From Gemmatimonadaceae bacterium (GTDB taxonomy: Bacteria; Gemmatimonadota; Gemmatimonadetes; Gemmatimonadales; Gemmatimonadaceae), in NCBI GenBank assembly GCA_020853635.1, contig JADYYN010000105.1, positions 1 to 41,600 on the forward strand: DNA of 41,600 nt. Reading direction: 5' to 3'. Position 1 is the stretch's first letter; every line of letters begins with the position of its first letter. The notes under the pieces are model-generated. The model searched no databases, was not told where the DNA came from, and saw nothing but the letters and a program-made list of their open reading frames with translations. Positions 8,332 through 18,035 of the stretch are shown piece by piece. Position numbers and translations under genes: made by a program.

Positions 8332-10854
8332 CTACCCCGCAGCGGGCCGTTCGGCCTGCTCGTAGAAGGCTTTCAACTCCTGTCTAAGCATGGCCCAGGG
8401 GCCCTGGATCCGGGCGGCGGGGGGCAGTCCCTCAATGAGACGGCGCCCGTAGGCCTTCGTTACCACCCGGGGGTCGCAGATGACCACCGCTCCCCGGTCA
8501 TCCGCCGTCCGGATGAGCCGCCCGAACCCCTGTTTAAGCCGCAGCGCCGCATGGGGGATCATGTACTCGGCGAACGCATCCCGGCCGTCGGCCTCGATGG
8601 CCTCGCACTGGGCGGCCGTGATGGGCTCGGTGGGCACACGGAAGGGGATCTTCCCTAGGAGCAGGCCGCGCAGCGCGCGCCCCGGGACGTCCACACCCTC
8701 CCAGAAGCTCGCCGTGCCAACCAACACAGCATCGCCGTGCTCGCGGAAGCGCCGCAGCAGGTCGTCGCGCGGAGCCTCGCTGTGCACCAGCAAGGGATGC
8801 GCACCGGCCACGCCCTTCTCGCGCAACACACGCGCGGCCTCCTTCACGTCCTTGTGACTCGTGAAGAGCAGGAACACGCCACCGCCCGCATACGCGATGA
8901 GATCCATCGCCGCGTCCATGGTGCGACGGAAGTGCGCCGCCCCGTCGGTATTGGGCGCCGGGAAGTCGCTGGGGATGGCCAGCATGGACTGCTTGGGATA
9001 GTCGAACGGCGACGCCAGCGACGCGGTGAGCGGTTCGAGCTCTTCGTCGTCCAAGCCAAGTCGTTTGGTGATGAACGTGAAGCCGTCGCCCACCGCGAGT
9101 GTGGCACTGGTGATGATCGCGGTCTCCACGCGACGGAACAGATCCTCGCGCAGGATCGGCGCGAGATCCAGCGGCACCGCCGTCGCACCCACGTTGCGTT
9201 CACTGCCGCGCACCTCGAGCCAGCGCACACGCGGCGCACCTTCGCGGTCGGGCTTGAGTGCGCCACGCAGTGCGTCGCCGGCCGTCTGCAGACGACGCGC
9301 CACGCCGCGCACTTCATTGAGCAGCGGTGCGAGCTCGTCGGCGCGCTTCTCGTCGCTCTCCAAACGGTCGCGCACCATGCGCAGGCCGTCGCCGAGCAGT
9401 TCGACTTCCTTCAAGAGATCATCGAGTGCCGCACCGAGCCCCGCGCGCCAGATCGGATCCTCATCGAACGCATCGGTGAGCCGCACCTGCGTCTCCCGCT
9501 GATCGCCGAGCCAGGTGCCGAGCATGTCGCAGAGGATAGCACTCTTGGCGCGCGCCGCATTGAGCGAGGGCACAAGGCGTGCACGCACGAGGTCCAAGCT
9601 CGCGACGCTGAGCAGGTCGCTGCTGCGGCTCAGTGCACGCTCGAGTGCGGGAAGCAGCCCCTTGCCGCGACGTTCCAGCCGCGAGAACAGGCGATCGAGC
9701 CCGCGACGCGAGACGGTCTGACCAAGATGGTCGGCCGCGGCGTCCTCGAGATGATGACCTTCGTCGATGATCAGCCGCTTGTACGCCGGCAACACCGCGG
9801 CCTCGTCCCAGCGCTGCGACGCGCGCCGCACGGCGAGGTCGGCCATCAGCAAATGATGATTCACCACGATCACATCGGCCTGCGCTGCGGCACGCCGCGC
9901 CTTGAACACGAAACACGGCTCGAAGTGCGGACACTTGAGTCGCGTGCACAGATCACCCTCGGCCGCGACTTCGTCCCACACTTCGCTCTTGGGTGGCGCG
10001 GGCAAGTCGGCCAGCGACCCGTCGGTGGTCTTCTCGGCCCACGCTTCAAGCATCGCGAGATCTTCCGACGCACCATCGTCGAACAACGCGGGGCCCTGCA
10101 GCCGCGCCTGCTCCAGTCGCTGCAAGCAGAGATAGTTGCGCCAGCCCTTGAGCAGCGCGAAGCGCACCTTCTGGTCCTTGAGCACACTCTCGAGGAACGG
10201 CAGGTCCTTGCCCGTAAGCTGTTCCTGCAGCGTGATCGTATTCGTACTCACCACGGTGCGTTCCCCACTCTCGGCGGCCCAACGCAGCGCGGGCACGAGA
10301 TAGCCGAGTGATTTGCCGACGCCTGTGCCGGCTTCGATCAGACCCACGCCACCGAATGAGAACAACTGCGCGATGAGTCGCGCCATCTCACGCTGACTGG
10401 GACGGTCCTCGTAGCGGCCGAGTTTCCGTGCGATCGGTCCGTCGGGCCCGAGCAGCGCGGCCACATCGCCAGGCGCGAGCTCGCTCTTCTTGGGCGCGGC
10501 CGGCACCTCCACCACCACGTAGAGGTGCGAGGCTTCGTTGTTGATGATCGCGAAGCCGATGCCATCGTCGTGCATCTTCGCCGCCACCGCGAGATCGGCG
10601 TTGCTCGGCTCGAGCCAGCCGCTCGGATGGTTGTGCACGAGCAACTCGCCGCGATTGGCGAAGCCCGGCAACGCGAGCACACTGCTCACATCACCGCGGG
10701 CGGCCACGCGCGCGGTCTGCACCACCCCTTCGTCGTTGATGGTGCAGACGAAGCAGATCTCACGCCCACCGGCGAGACGGATGGCGCTACGGATCGCATT
10801 GGCCGCCCCTGGTGCGAGGCGACCGGTCTCTCCATGCCCGACTTCAGCGCTCAC
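8332..10854 (-). CDS. dinG: DinG/XPD-type helicase with an N-terminal RadC-like JAB domain
   Basis: 840 residues, GTG start overlapping the upstream stop (GTGA). Residues about 14-120 form a JAB/RadC-like domain with the complete JAMM pattern H74-x-H76-x7-S84-x2-D87 (HNHPSGWLEPSNAD). A superfamily 2 helicase of the DinG/XPD type follows: Walker A EAGTGVGKS near 187, DEGHHLED box, and C-terminal motifs VLVGTASFWEGVDVPG and LKQGFGRLIRT. Four Cys (NYLC, then CTRLKCPHFEPC) are in place for the 4Fe-4S cluster of this family. It should unwind DNA with 5'-3' polarity, clearing R-loops, forks or repair intermediates. Usual DinG variants have no N-terminal extra domain or an exonuclease; a JAB domain is an unusual partner. 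Confidence 0.9.
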   Translation of the reverse strand: MSAEVGHGETGRLAPGAANAIRSAIRLAGGREICFVCTINDEGVVQTARVAARGDVSSVLALPGFANRGELLVHNHPSGWLEPSNADLAVAAKMHDDGIGFAIINNEASHLYVVVEVPAAPKKSELAPGDVAALLGPDGPIARKLGRYEDRPSQREMARLIAQLFSFGGVGLIEAGTGVGKSLGYLVPALRWAAESGERTVVSTNTITLQEQLTGKDLPFLESVLKDQKVRFALLKGWRNYLCLQRLEQARLQGPALFDDGASEDLAMLEAWAEKTTDGSLADLPAPPKSEVWDEVAAEGDLCTRLKCPHFEPCFVFKARRAAAQADVIVVNHHLLMADLAVRRASQRWDEAAVLPAYKRLIIDEGHHLEDAAADHLGQTVSRRGLDRLFSRLERRGKGLLPALERALSRSSDLLSVASLDLVRARLVPSLNAARAKSAILCDMLGTWLGDQRETQVRLTDAFDEDPIWRAGLGAALDDLLKEVELLGDGLRMVRDRLESDEKRADELAPLLNEVRGVARRLQTAGDALRGALKPDREGAPRVRWLEVRGSERNVGATAVPLDLAPILREDLFRRVETAIITSATLAVGDGFTFITKRLGLDDEELEPLTASLASPFDYPKQSMLAIPSDFPAPNTDGAAHFRRTMDAAMDLIAYAGGGVFLLFTSHKDVKEAARVLREKGVAGAHPLLVHSEAPRDDLLRRFREHGDAVLVGTASFWEGVDVPGRALRGLLLGKIPFRVPTEPITAAQCEAIEADGRDAFAEYMIPHAALRLKQGFGRLIRTADDRGAVVICDPRVVTKAYGRRLIEGLPPAARIQGPWAMLRQELKAFYEQAERPAAG

Positions 10855-12134
10855 GTCTTGAGCGGCTTCTTCTTCGCGGCCGGGAACAGGACGTTGTTGA
10901 GGATCAGCCGATAGCCCGGCGAGTTGGGATGCAGCGCGAGGTCAGTGGGCGGTGCGCCGATGTTGTGCTGCGGGTCCTCGGGATCATGGCCGCCGAGGTA
11001 GGTCCACGAGCCCAGCCCGTAGCTGCCGTGGATGTACTTGGCCCACGGTGCGCCTTCTTCGTGCGCGAGCACCGTCACGCCGGGCTTGAGCACTTTGCGC
11101 ATGAACGACGTGGTCACACCGTAGTAGTCGGCGATCACCGTGCGATGGTCCTGCACCAGCATGGTCGCGACCGGGTCGAACTTGGCCGAGAAGCCGAACA
11201 GCGTGTAGGTGCCGAGCGGCTGACGACGCGCGGCGACGTTCACCTGGTGCCCGTCGATATCGCTCATGGAGTTCACACCGCCCGCGAACTCCAGGCGTGC
11301 GCCCTGCATCGCGAACGAGCGGTCCCACTGCATCTTGGCGTCGGCATCGGGGTCCATCGGCGTGCCGTCGGCGAACGGCCCGGCGATGTCCACACCCTTC
11401 GATGCCAGCGCGAGCTCAAGCGTTTCGGTGGCGCCGCACATCGCGAAGAGGAACCCACCGCGCTCCACGAACGCGCGCAAACGATCCGCGACGGCCTTCT
11501 TGAGCGCCGGAATGTCGGCGAGCCCGTGCGTGCGCGCCATCGCCAGATCGCGATCCCGCGCCTGGATGAACCACGGGGCATCACGGAAGCCCAAGAACAG
11601 CTTGTTCGCCTGCCCTGTGAAGTCTTCGTGGTGCAAGTGGATCCAGTCGAACTGCGAGAGATCGGTGTCGAGCACATCGTCGTCCCAGATCTTCTCGTAC
11701 TTGATGCCCGCATACGTGAGCGCGAGTGTGACCGCGTCGTCCCAAGGCGGCGAGTCAGGCGGCGTGTACACGGCGATACGCGGCGCCTTCTCCAGCGGCA
11801 CCGCATCCATGTTGCCCTCGGAGATCTCACGCCGCATCTCCTGCACGCGGTCCGGGCCCACGGCCTCGAACGTCACACCGGCCAGCGCCGCCGCGCGACG
11901 CAGGTTGGGCACGTCGGGCAGCAGGAAGCTCCCACCGCGGTAGTTGAGTAGCCATTCGCTACGCACACCATCCACCAGCGCGGTGAACGTCACACCATAC
12001 GCCTTGAGATGATTCGCCTGCGCGTCGTCCATCGGCACGAGCAGATGCTGCGCACGCGCCGTCCCCGCCCCGACGGTCAATGCGCAGGTCGCCACCATCC
12101 ACCATCTCGCCATCCGCCATCCGCCTCTACTCAT
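10851..12134 (-). CDS. Secreted protein of the family often named 'asparagine synthetase B'
   Basis: 427 residues with a Sec signal ending GTARAQ near 29; the ATG at 12132-12134 overlaps the TPR gene's stop (ATGA), fixing the start. It follows a family common in Bacteroidota: LLVPMDDAQANHLKAYGV, LLNYRGGSFLLPD, EKAPRIAVYTPPDSPPWDDAVTL, FDWIHLHHEDFTG, and GGFLFAMCGATETLELAL. The last segment looks like the nucleophile elbow of a class I glutamine amidotransferase-like fold. No ATP pyrophosphatase loop and no N-terminal Cys nucleophile are present, so it is not an asparagine synthetase. It probably works in the periplasm; its partners may be the neighbouring DUF4159 and TPR proteins. Confidence 0.7.
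   Translation of the reverse strand: MSRGGWRMARWWMVATCALTVGAGTARAQHLLVPMDDAQANHLKAYGVTFTALVDGVRSEWLLNYRGGSFLLPDVPNLRRAAALAGVTFEAVGPDRVQEMRREISEGNMDAVPLEKAPRIAVYTPPDSPPWDDAVTLALTYAGIKYEKIWDDDVLDTDLSQFDWIHLHHEDFTGQANKLFLGFRDAPWFIQARDRDLAMARTHGLADIPALKKAVADRLRAFVERGGFLFAMCGATETLELALASKGVDIAGPFADGTPMDPDADAKMQWDRSFAMQGARLEFAGGVNSMSDIDGHQVNVAARRQPLGTYTLFGFSAKFDPVATMLVQDHRTVIADYYGVTTSFMRKVLKPGVTVLAHEEGAPWAKYIHGSYGLGSWTYLGGHDPEDPQHNIGAPPTDLALHPNSPGYRLILNNVLFPAAKKKPLKT
12091..12125. repeat. Short CCACCAT/CCGCCAT tandem repeat inside a gene start
   Basis: The 7-base units ACCATCC, ACCATCT and two copies of CGCCATC lie side by side. They encode the Arg/Trp/Met-rich first residues of the following secreted protein. 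The same kind of unit occurs again at 18003-18032, outside a gene. Confidence 0.5.
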
Positions 12135-13912
12135 TGCACCGTTCCCATGCGAAGAGCATCGAGCTCGCGCCGCGCCTGCGGCACCAGCGCACTCCCCGGG
12201 TATGTCAGGATAAGATGTTCAAGATGCTCACGTGCCCCCGCGCTGTCACCACGGCGCTTGAGCCCGCGCGCCCATTCCAGCTGCGCTTCCGGTGCCTCCG
12301 GCGCCTCGGCGTATAGCGTCGCAACCTTCTGCCACAGCGTCATCGCACGGTCATCGGCCTTGCGGGCGGTCTCGATGCGTGCAGCGAGTGTGAACAGTAA
12401 CGACGCGGCATCCGATAGTTCACCCGCCGCTTCCTCGAATTTCCGCGCCGCCTGCGCAGAGTCACCACGCGCGAGCGAGAGGAACGCCGCACCCGCGATC
12501 GGCGCCGACTTCTGCGACGACCGGTTCACCAACGACAGCGCCGAGATCACGTCCTGCCCCGGCGACTCGGTCATGCGCAGCGCTTTGCGCGCGCCTTCAA
12601 GATCACCTTCGAACAACGAGAGCCATCCCGACACCGCATCCTCGGCGTCGAGCGGCGCACCGACGAGCGCCGCACGCGCCTTGCCGACATCGCCCGCGCG
12701 GATCCAGGCCCACGCGATGGTGCGTGCATAGCCGCGCTGTCCCTCTTCGCCGAGCTGTGGTGCGGCCTTCGCGAGCACCTGCTCCGCTTCACGCGCACGA
12801 CCGAGCCGCGCGAGGGCTTCGAGTTCCGTCGGCATCACCTCACCGAGTCGGCGCGTGGCGTCGAGCGCGTTGCCTGCCTCGCGCGCGAGCATGAGCGCGG
12901 TGGTGGGATCATCCGCCTTGAGCGAGATCTCCGCACCGCGCAGCGCCGTCGCCGCATCCGGCCGGGCCTTGTTGATCGCCACGAGCGCATCACGCGTCGC
13001 GGCCCACGCACGCGCACGCTCGGCTTCGTCGACGAACTGGCGCCAGACCGACACGACCGTGTCACTGGGCGTCAGCGGTGCGAGCACCTGCCAACCCAGT
13101 CGCGCCGAGCCCCACGCGATCTCGAGGAACGCCAACGCCTGTGCCGCGCCGAGTGGTGCACCGGGCTTCCTGAGTTCGGTGCGCACACCATCGCGTGCCG
13201 CGGACGGTGTCGGCTGCAACGAGAACACCGTCGCCGACTCGTAGTACGGCTCCTCGATCATCGCCTCGCGCCACGCTTCGGCGCTCGCCTGCCAGAGCCC
13301 AAGCCCGGCGCGCATCTGTGCGATCTCCAGCACCAACGCACGGGTGTTGCCGAGCGCCGCGGTGGCCTGGCGCAGCACCGTGTCGGCTGCGGCGGCGCGA
13401 TTATGGAAGAGCAGCACCCGCGCGAACTCGCGGTACGGCGCTACGTCGTTCGGCTGCAGGTCGCGCCACTCCTCGAACGCACGCATGGCCTCGGCATCGC
13501 GGCCCACCGTGGCCAGCGTGCGCAACTGCGCCGAGCGCAGCTGCGCGTCGCGCGGGAACTTCGGGATCACCGCTGCGAACGTCGGGAGCAGCGAGTCCTC
13601 GAGTGCGAGAATGGAGAACACGCGCTCCAGACCGAGCACACCGGGGACCGTCGCGCCCGCGGCGATCACCTTGCGCCAGCCGTCGATCGCTTCGCGGTTC
13701 TTCCCCGCCGACTCGGCTTCGAGCGCCTTCGACATCAAGTCGGCGACGGGGTCGGCGGATCGCGCGGGGTTCGCTTGCGCGTGCAATGTCGCCCCGCCAG
13801 CGAGACGATGGAACGCGCCGGCCCACGCCGCGCCGTCGACCGCCGGACTCAGGCAGGCGATGACCGCAGCGCAGCGGAGCACACGCGCGACGGCGGACAT
13901 CGCCGAGGTCAT
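12131..13912 (-). CDS. Periplasmic TPR protein
   Basis: 593 residues from the ATG at 13910-13912, chosen because it overlaps the upstream stop as ATGA. An N-terminal signal (VARVLRCAAVIACLSP) is followed by many degenerate tetratricopeptide helices: KALEAESAGKNREAIDGWRKVI, FEEWRDLQPNDVAPYREFARVL, ARFEEAAGEL-like pairs and a last clear repeat LEWARGLKRRGDSAGAREHLEHLI. Ala content is very high. The C-terminal TPR resembles the YbgF/outer-membrane-assembly type (LTYPGSALVPQARREL). It likely acts as a scaffold for the DUF4175 and DUF4159 partners encoded just upstream. No catalytic motif is seen. Confidence 0.75.
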   Translation of the reverse strand: MTSAMSAVARVLRCAAVIACLSPAVDGAAWAGAFHRLAGGATLHAQANPARSADPVADLMSKALEAESAGKNREAIDGWRKVIAAGATVPGVLGLERVFSILALEDSLLPTFAAVIPKFPRDAQLRSAQLRTLATVGRDAEAMRAFEEWRDLQPNDVAPYREFARVLLFHNRAAAADTVLRQATAALGNTRALVLEIAQMRAGLGLWQASAEAWREAMIEEPYYESATVFSLQPTPSAARDGVRTELRKPGAPLGAAQALAFLEIAWGSARLGWQVLAPLTPSDTVVSVWRQFVDEAERARAWAATRDALVAINKARPDAATALRGAEISLKADDPTTALMLAREAGNALDATRRLGEVMPTELEALARLGRAREAEQVLAKAAPQLGEEGQRGYARTIAWAWIRAGDVGKARAALVGAPLDAEDAVSGWLSLFEGDLEGARKALRMTESPGQDVISALSLVNRSSQKSAPIAGAAFLSLARGDSAQAARKFEEAAGELSDAASLLFTLAARIETARKADDRAMTLWQKVATLYAEAPEAPEAQLEWARGLKRRGDSAGAREHLEHLILTYPGSALVPQARRELDALRMGTVQ

Positions 13913-16900
13913 GGGTTCTTTTCGGCGTTCAGCCGTCGGAAGTACTCGATCACCAGCCGCCGCTCTTCGGCGCTCAGCCCGCGCAGCTCTTCCCACGTGG
14001 GCACGGTGTAGCGCTCCGCGTCCTTACCACGCGCCGGACCATTGGGCGGCGTGAAGCGCTCGGCGCCGCGCGCCGCGCGCGACTCGCGACGCTGGCTCTC
14101 GTCCTTCTGTTCCTGTTCCAACGAACGCCCCGCGTCGAGCATGCGACGGAACAAGCGCTCCTGCCGCGCCTGCGTGTTGGGATCGGCGATGCCCTGATCG
14201 AGTGCGGTGGCGAGCACACGCGCTTCACGGGCCATCTCCTGCGCGCGGCCCGTGGGGTCCTGGTCGGCGATCTCGTCGAGCGCCCGCGCGACCTCACGCT
14301 GCGACTTGGCGAGTTCGCGCGCCTTGTTGCGCGTGGCCGCGTCGATCGCCTGCTGCGACTGCGACTGGCCCGTGGGGTTGGGCATCAGGCCCTGCATCTG
14401 TCCGTTGAGCTGGCCCTGCTGCTGCGCGAGCTGTTGCATCTGCTTCATCATCTCCGGCAGACCCGACGCCGACTCCGCACTCGCTGCACGATCACGGTCA
14501 CGCGTGAGCTGCGCGGCAGCCTGACGCAGTGCGTCGGCCGCTTCCTTCATGGCCTCCGGCGACTGCGCACGCTGCTGCCCTGACGCTTCCTTGGTGGCCT
14601 GCTCCACGCGCTGCTGCGCGGCGTCCATCATCTGCTGCGTGCGCGGCGACACGAGCGCGGACTTCTGTCCCTCTTCGCTCAAGCGCTGCTGCGCGGTCTG
14701 CACACCCTGCTGTAGCGCCGCCTGCCGCTGACGCAGGTTGGGATCGTTGGGATTCTGCTGGGCCTGCTGCGCGAGTTGGTCCTGCTCCTTCGCGAGCTGC
14801 AGCATCTCCTGCACCGACTGGTCGAGTGCGTCGGTGAGTTCGCCCTTCCATTCCTTCACCTGCCCGTCGCGCGCCGACTGCATGTTCTGCGCGGCCTGCT
14901 GCATGGCATCGGCGGCCTGCTTGGCCGCTTCACCCGCACGCTGCTGCGCCTGCTTCTGCTCAGCGCCGCTCGCGTTCTCGGCGGCCTTGGCCTGCTTCAT
15001 CGCTTCGTTGAGTGCGGCTTCCGAGCGACGCGCCTCGGCTTCGGCGCGCTCGGACTGGTTGGCACCGGTCTGCGCACGCTCCTGCTCCAAGCGCTCCTTG
15101 AGCGCTTCCATCTGCTGGCTCAGGTCCTTCGTCTGCTTGGCCAACTGCTCGGCGTTCTTGGAATCCGGCGCGCCGCCCTTGGTGCTGTCGGCGAACTCCT
15201 TCTGCTGCTGCGCGAGATCACGCGCCTGATCACCCAGCGTTTCCATCGCGCCCTCGAGTGCGGCGCGCTTGAGCATCTTGGCACTCTTCTCGAGTGTCTC
15301 GCGCAACTTCTTCTGCTGATTCGCGAGGTCCTGCAGCGACTGCCGCGTGCGCTCACCGTTCAGGTTCTGCGTGTTCGACTCCAGCTGCTGCATCGCCGCC
15401 TTCATCTCCGGCGTCATCGCTTCGCGCAGCAGCTTCTGCGCATCCTGCAGTTGCCGCGCGAGCGCGGTGTCGAGCGCACCGGCCGCACGCAGACGATCCT
15501 CCATCTCACGCGCCGCTTCTTCGAGCCCCGCGACACGGTTCTCCAGCGCACGCTGCTGTTCGGCGATCTCCTTGGCCTTCTCCGCGTTGTCGAAGCCCAT
15601 CGGGTTGTTCGCCGTCGCCTTGCCACCACCGGTGGAATCCTTCTTGGCGTTGGGCGAGGGCTCGGCGTTGCGATCCGTGCGCGTGCTAGCTGCGGTTTCC
15701 GTTTTCGCGTTGAGCTGCGTCTGCGCCTTCACTGCGGCGTTCGCGGCCGCGACCGCGGCATCACTCGCCGCACGCGCCGCGGCGCGTTCCTCCCTCGTGG
15801 TGGGAATGCGCAGCACCAACGGACGGCTCACACCTTCACGCGTGCTGGGCGCACCCGGCGCCGCATCGCGCGCCACCGCCACCAAGCGCACCGTCCATCC
15901 CGGCGCGAGGCCCAGCCCCGCGAGGTCCTGCACCACACCGCCGATCCACTCGCTCTCGCCCGCGTCGGAGACCTGCAGCTCTTCGTCCTTGCGCGTGGTG
16001 CCCGTTTCATCTGTCACCGTGCGACGCACCCAGATGCCCGACAAGCGATGATCGTCCTGCGCGAGCAACTCCACCGGCACGCGATCGCCCACCTGCACCA
16101 ACACCTCACCCGTGGGCTCGAGGATCTCGATGCGCGGCAGCGAGTCCACCAGCAGGTCGATCTCAAGCGGCGCCGGCAGGTCCGCGAACTCCGTGCGTTC
16201 ACCACGCGCTTCCCAATCGAGCACCATGCTGCGCGTGGGCGTGAGCACGCCGCTGAACAGCGTGCCTTCCGCGCGCAGCGCGATGCGGTTGGTACCATCG
16301 CGCAGCGTCACACTCGCCAACGGCTCCGACGCATGACCTTCGATCGCCAGGCGCGTGCCCGCGGGAACACGCAGCGGCTGATCGGCCGGGATGCGCTCGG
16401 TGGGACGCCCGAGGTATCCGGGATACGTCGCCATCACCGACACATCACCGACGAACGGCCGATCGACCACACGGATGTGCGCCGTGTCGCTCTCGGCGCG
16501 ACCATCCGCGACCACGAGGGCGAGATCGGCATCAACCGGGAAGATCACCGCACGCGCATGCCCGGTGGAGTCCACCGTGACCGTGGTGTCGCGCCAGCCC
16601 GCGCCCACCGCGCGCCAACGGAGCGTCACCGTGCGACGTCCTTCGGCGCTCAACGACAGTTGCGCGGTGCCGCCACGCGCCAAACGCGAGGGCGCGTTGT
16701 CGATGGTGAGCGCCGGCAACAGCGTGCCGCGCCATGCATCCACCGGCTGCAGCAGCGCACGCCAGCCATCCGCACGCAACGCCCACGAGGTGTTCGCGAG
16801 CCCCACCGCACCGACGAGCGCCGTGGGCCCGACCACCACACCCCGCGCCAACTGCCGACGGAACCGCGGCGCCGGTCGCGCCGCGACCGGCGCGAGCGAC

Positions 16901-17268
16901 GCGCCCAACATGTCAGCGGCGTTCTGCACGAACGCTCCACCTTGGTGCGCGACTTCGAGCAGCCCCGTGAGCGCGCCGCGGCGCAGCTTCTGTTCTTCTT
17001 CGATCGCCCGCGCCACCGCACCCGACGAACTCCGCCGCGTCGCGCGTGCGTGCACCAGCTTGGCCACGCCGAGCGTCGCCGCGATGGTCAGCGCCCACAC
17101 CACGAACGGGGCCACCGGCGGCAACGCCAACCAACGTCCGCGTGCCAGCACCATCGCGCCGAGCGTGAGCAGGCCCACGCCGAGTGCCACTGGCACCACC
17201 ACGCGCAACACCGTCGCCTGACGACCTGCGCGAGAAGTCTCGCGTTCGACGAGTTCGAGCACGCTCAT
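13909..17268 (-). CDS. DUF4175 family giant membrane protein with long coiled coil
   Basis: 1119 residues. Two membrane segments near 22-45 and 55-75 and perhaps a third near 145-160, then beta-rich Ig-like parts to about 500 (RLARGGTAQLSLSAEG, VDRPFVGDVSVMATYPGYLGRPTERI, VELLAQDDHRLSGIWVRR). From about 540 to 1060 it is almost wholly Gln/Ala/Glu/Lys-rich helix with heptads (QQRALENRVAGLEEAAREME, QQMEALKERLEQERAQ). The end, EELRGLSAEERRLVIEYFRR, is typical of the DUF4175 family. Such proteins sit with MoxR/DUF58/Bat-type and DUF4159 genes in Bacteroidota and related groups; their role in the envelope is not established. Overlaps both neighbours (ATGA). Confidence 0.82.
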   Translation of the reverse strand: MSVLELVERETSRAGRQATVLRVVVPVALGVGLLTLGAMVLARGRWLALPPVAPFVVWALTIAATLGVAKLVHARATRRSSSGAVARAIEEEQKLRRGALTGLLEVAHQGGAFVQNAADMLGASLAPVAARPAPRFRRQLARGVVVGPTALVGAVGLANTSWALRADGWRALLQPVDAWRGTLLPALTIDNAPSRLARGGTAQLSLSAEGRRTVTLRWRAVGAGWRDTTVTVDSTGHARAVIFPVDADLALVVADGRAESDTAHIRVVDRPFVGDVSVMATYPGYLGRPTERIPADQPLRVPAGTRLAIEGHASEPLASVTLRDGTNRIALRAEGTLFSGVLTPTRSMVLDWEARGERTEFADLPAPLEIDLLVDSLPRIEILEPTGEVLVQVGDRVPVELLAQDDHRLSGIWVRRTVTDETGTTRKDEELQVSDAGESEWIGGVVQDLAGLGLAPGWTVRLVAVARDAAPGAPSTREGVSRPLVLRIPTTREERAAARAASDAAVAAANAAVKAQTQLNAKTETAASTRTDRNAEPSPNAKKDSTGGGKATANNPMGFDNAEKAKEIAEQQRALENRVAGLEEAAREMEDRLRAAGALDTALARQLQDAQKLLREAMTPEMKAAMQQLESNTQNLNGERTRQSLQDLANQQKKLRETLEKSAKMLKRAALEGAMETLGDQARDLAQQQKEFADSTKGGAPDSKNAEQLAKQTKDLSQQMEALKERLEQERAQTGANQSERAEAEARRSEAALNEAMKQAKAAENASGAEQKQAQQRAGEAAKQAADAMQQAAQNMQSARDGQVKEWKGELTDALDQSVQEMLQLAKEQDQLAQQAQQNPNDPNLRQRQAALQQGVQTAQQRLSEEGQKSALVSPRTQQMMDAAQQRVEQATKEASGQQRAQSPEAMKEAADALRQAAAQLTRDRDRAASAESASGLPEMMKQMQQLAQQQGQLNGQMQGLMPNPTGQSQSQQAIDAATRNKARELAKSQREVARALDEIADQDPTGRAQEMAREARVLATALDQGIADPNTQARQERLFRRMLDAGRSLEQEQKDESQRRESRAARGAERFTPPNGPARGKDAERYTVPTWEELRGLSAEERRLVIEYFRRLNAEKNP

Positions 17269-17948
17269 CGGGTGCCTCCGCTGGTCACGGCGTACACGAA
17301 GAGATTCACACCCATGCGCAACGCGGCCTCGTGGGCCTCGGGCGGATCATCGGCGTAGGTGCCGGGATCCTCCCAGCCGTTGCCCAAGTCACTCTCGTGC
17401 GAGTAGAACACCGCGAGCCGGTCGCCGATGAAGATCCCGTACCCACGTGCCGGCTTGGCGTCGTGCTCGTGGATCTTCGGCACACCCTGCGGGAACGCGT
17501 AGACGATGCGGTAGATCGGATGGTCGAGCGGCACGTCCACCAGCGGACGGTCGGGGAACACCTTCGCGATCTCGCGACGGAAGTGTTCGTCGAGTCCGTA
17601 GTTGTCGTCGGCATGGAGGAACCCGCCGCGCAGCAGATACTCGCGCAACCGCGTCACCTCGAGCTCGCTGAACTTGAGCGAGCCGTGGCCGGTCATGTGC
17701 AGGAACGGGTAGTCCCACAGCCGCTCGTCGAGCAGCGTGGTGCGCACTTCGCGCGGCTCCACGTTGAGCGTGGTGCGCTCACGGATCGCGCGGATGAGAT
17801 TCGGCAGGCTCGACGGGTTCGCGTACCAATCGTCGCCGTCGTACTGCAGGCGTGCGACCGCGAGCTTGGGCGACAGCGACGGCCCGGGCCCTGCGGCGAG
17901 CAGCACCGGCAGCGCAAGCAAGGCCAACGGATTCAGGAATCGCTTCAC
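17265..17948 (-). CDS. DUF4159 domain protein, exported
   Basis: About 227 residues from the GTG at 17946-17948, which begins a signal peptide (LNPLALLALPVLLAAGPG); the frame is open to 18011 but the added residues spoil the signal. The DUF4159 pattern is clear: LAVARLQYDGDDWYANP, LRAIRERTTLNVEP-like segment, PFLHMTGHGSLKFS, LREYLLRGGFLHADDNYGLD, and the ending MGVNLFVYAVTSG. This is a class I glutamine-amidotransferase-like fold without an obvious catalytic triad. It is normally encoded with DUF4175 or aerotolerance-type operons, as here, where it overlaps the DUF4175 start. Confidence 0.8.
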   Translation of the reverse strand: MKRFLNPLALLALPVLLAAGPGPSLSPKLAVARLQYDGDDWYANPSSLPNLIRAIRERTTLNVEPREVRTTLLDERLWDYPFLHMTGHGSLKFSELEVTRLREYLLRGGFLHADDNYGLDEHFRREIAKVFPDRPLVDVPLDHPIYRIVYAFPQGVPKIHEHDAKPARGYGIFIGDRLAVFYSHESDLGNGWEDPGTYADDPPEAHEAALRMGVNLFVYAVTSGGTR

Positions 17949-18002
17949 CGGGAGCTCACTCAGCGGGACAGAAGTTGAACAGGGTCGACCACGGGCGCCC
18001 CC

Positions 18003-18032
18003 CACCATCAATCATCCACCATCCACCATCCA
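18003..18032. repeat. CCACCAT tandem repeat between rsmI and the DUF4159 gene
   Basis: Near-perfect 7-base units (ATCATCC, ACCATCC, ACCATCC) fill the short gap after rsmI. They resemble the units at 12091-12125 and belong to the window-wide class of short tandem intergenic repeats described under findings. Confidence 0.55.
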
Positions 18033-18035
18033 AAC

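Noticed and set aside
10851-12134. Calling this gene asparagine synthetase
   Set aside because: The family is often so named, but neither the N-terminal Cys nucleophile nor the SGG-x-DS ATP loop is present, and it has a Sec signal.
14776-17358. Open frame of 860 codons on the plus strand opposite the DUF4175 gene
   Set aside because: It is the antisense of a Gln/Ala-rich coiled coil in GC-rich DNA; its Leu/Arg/His composition shows no domain, while the minus-strand frame has clear family features and overlapping starts and stops.
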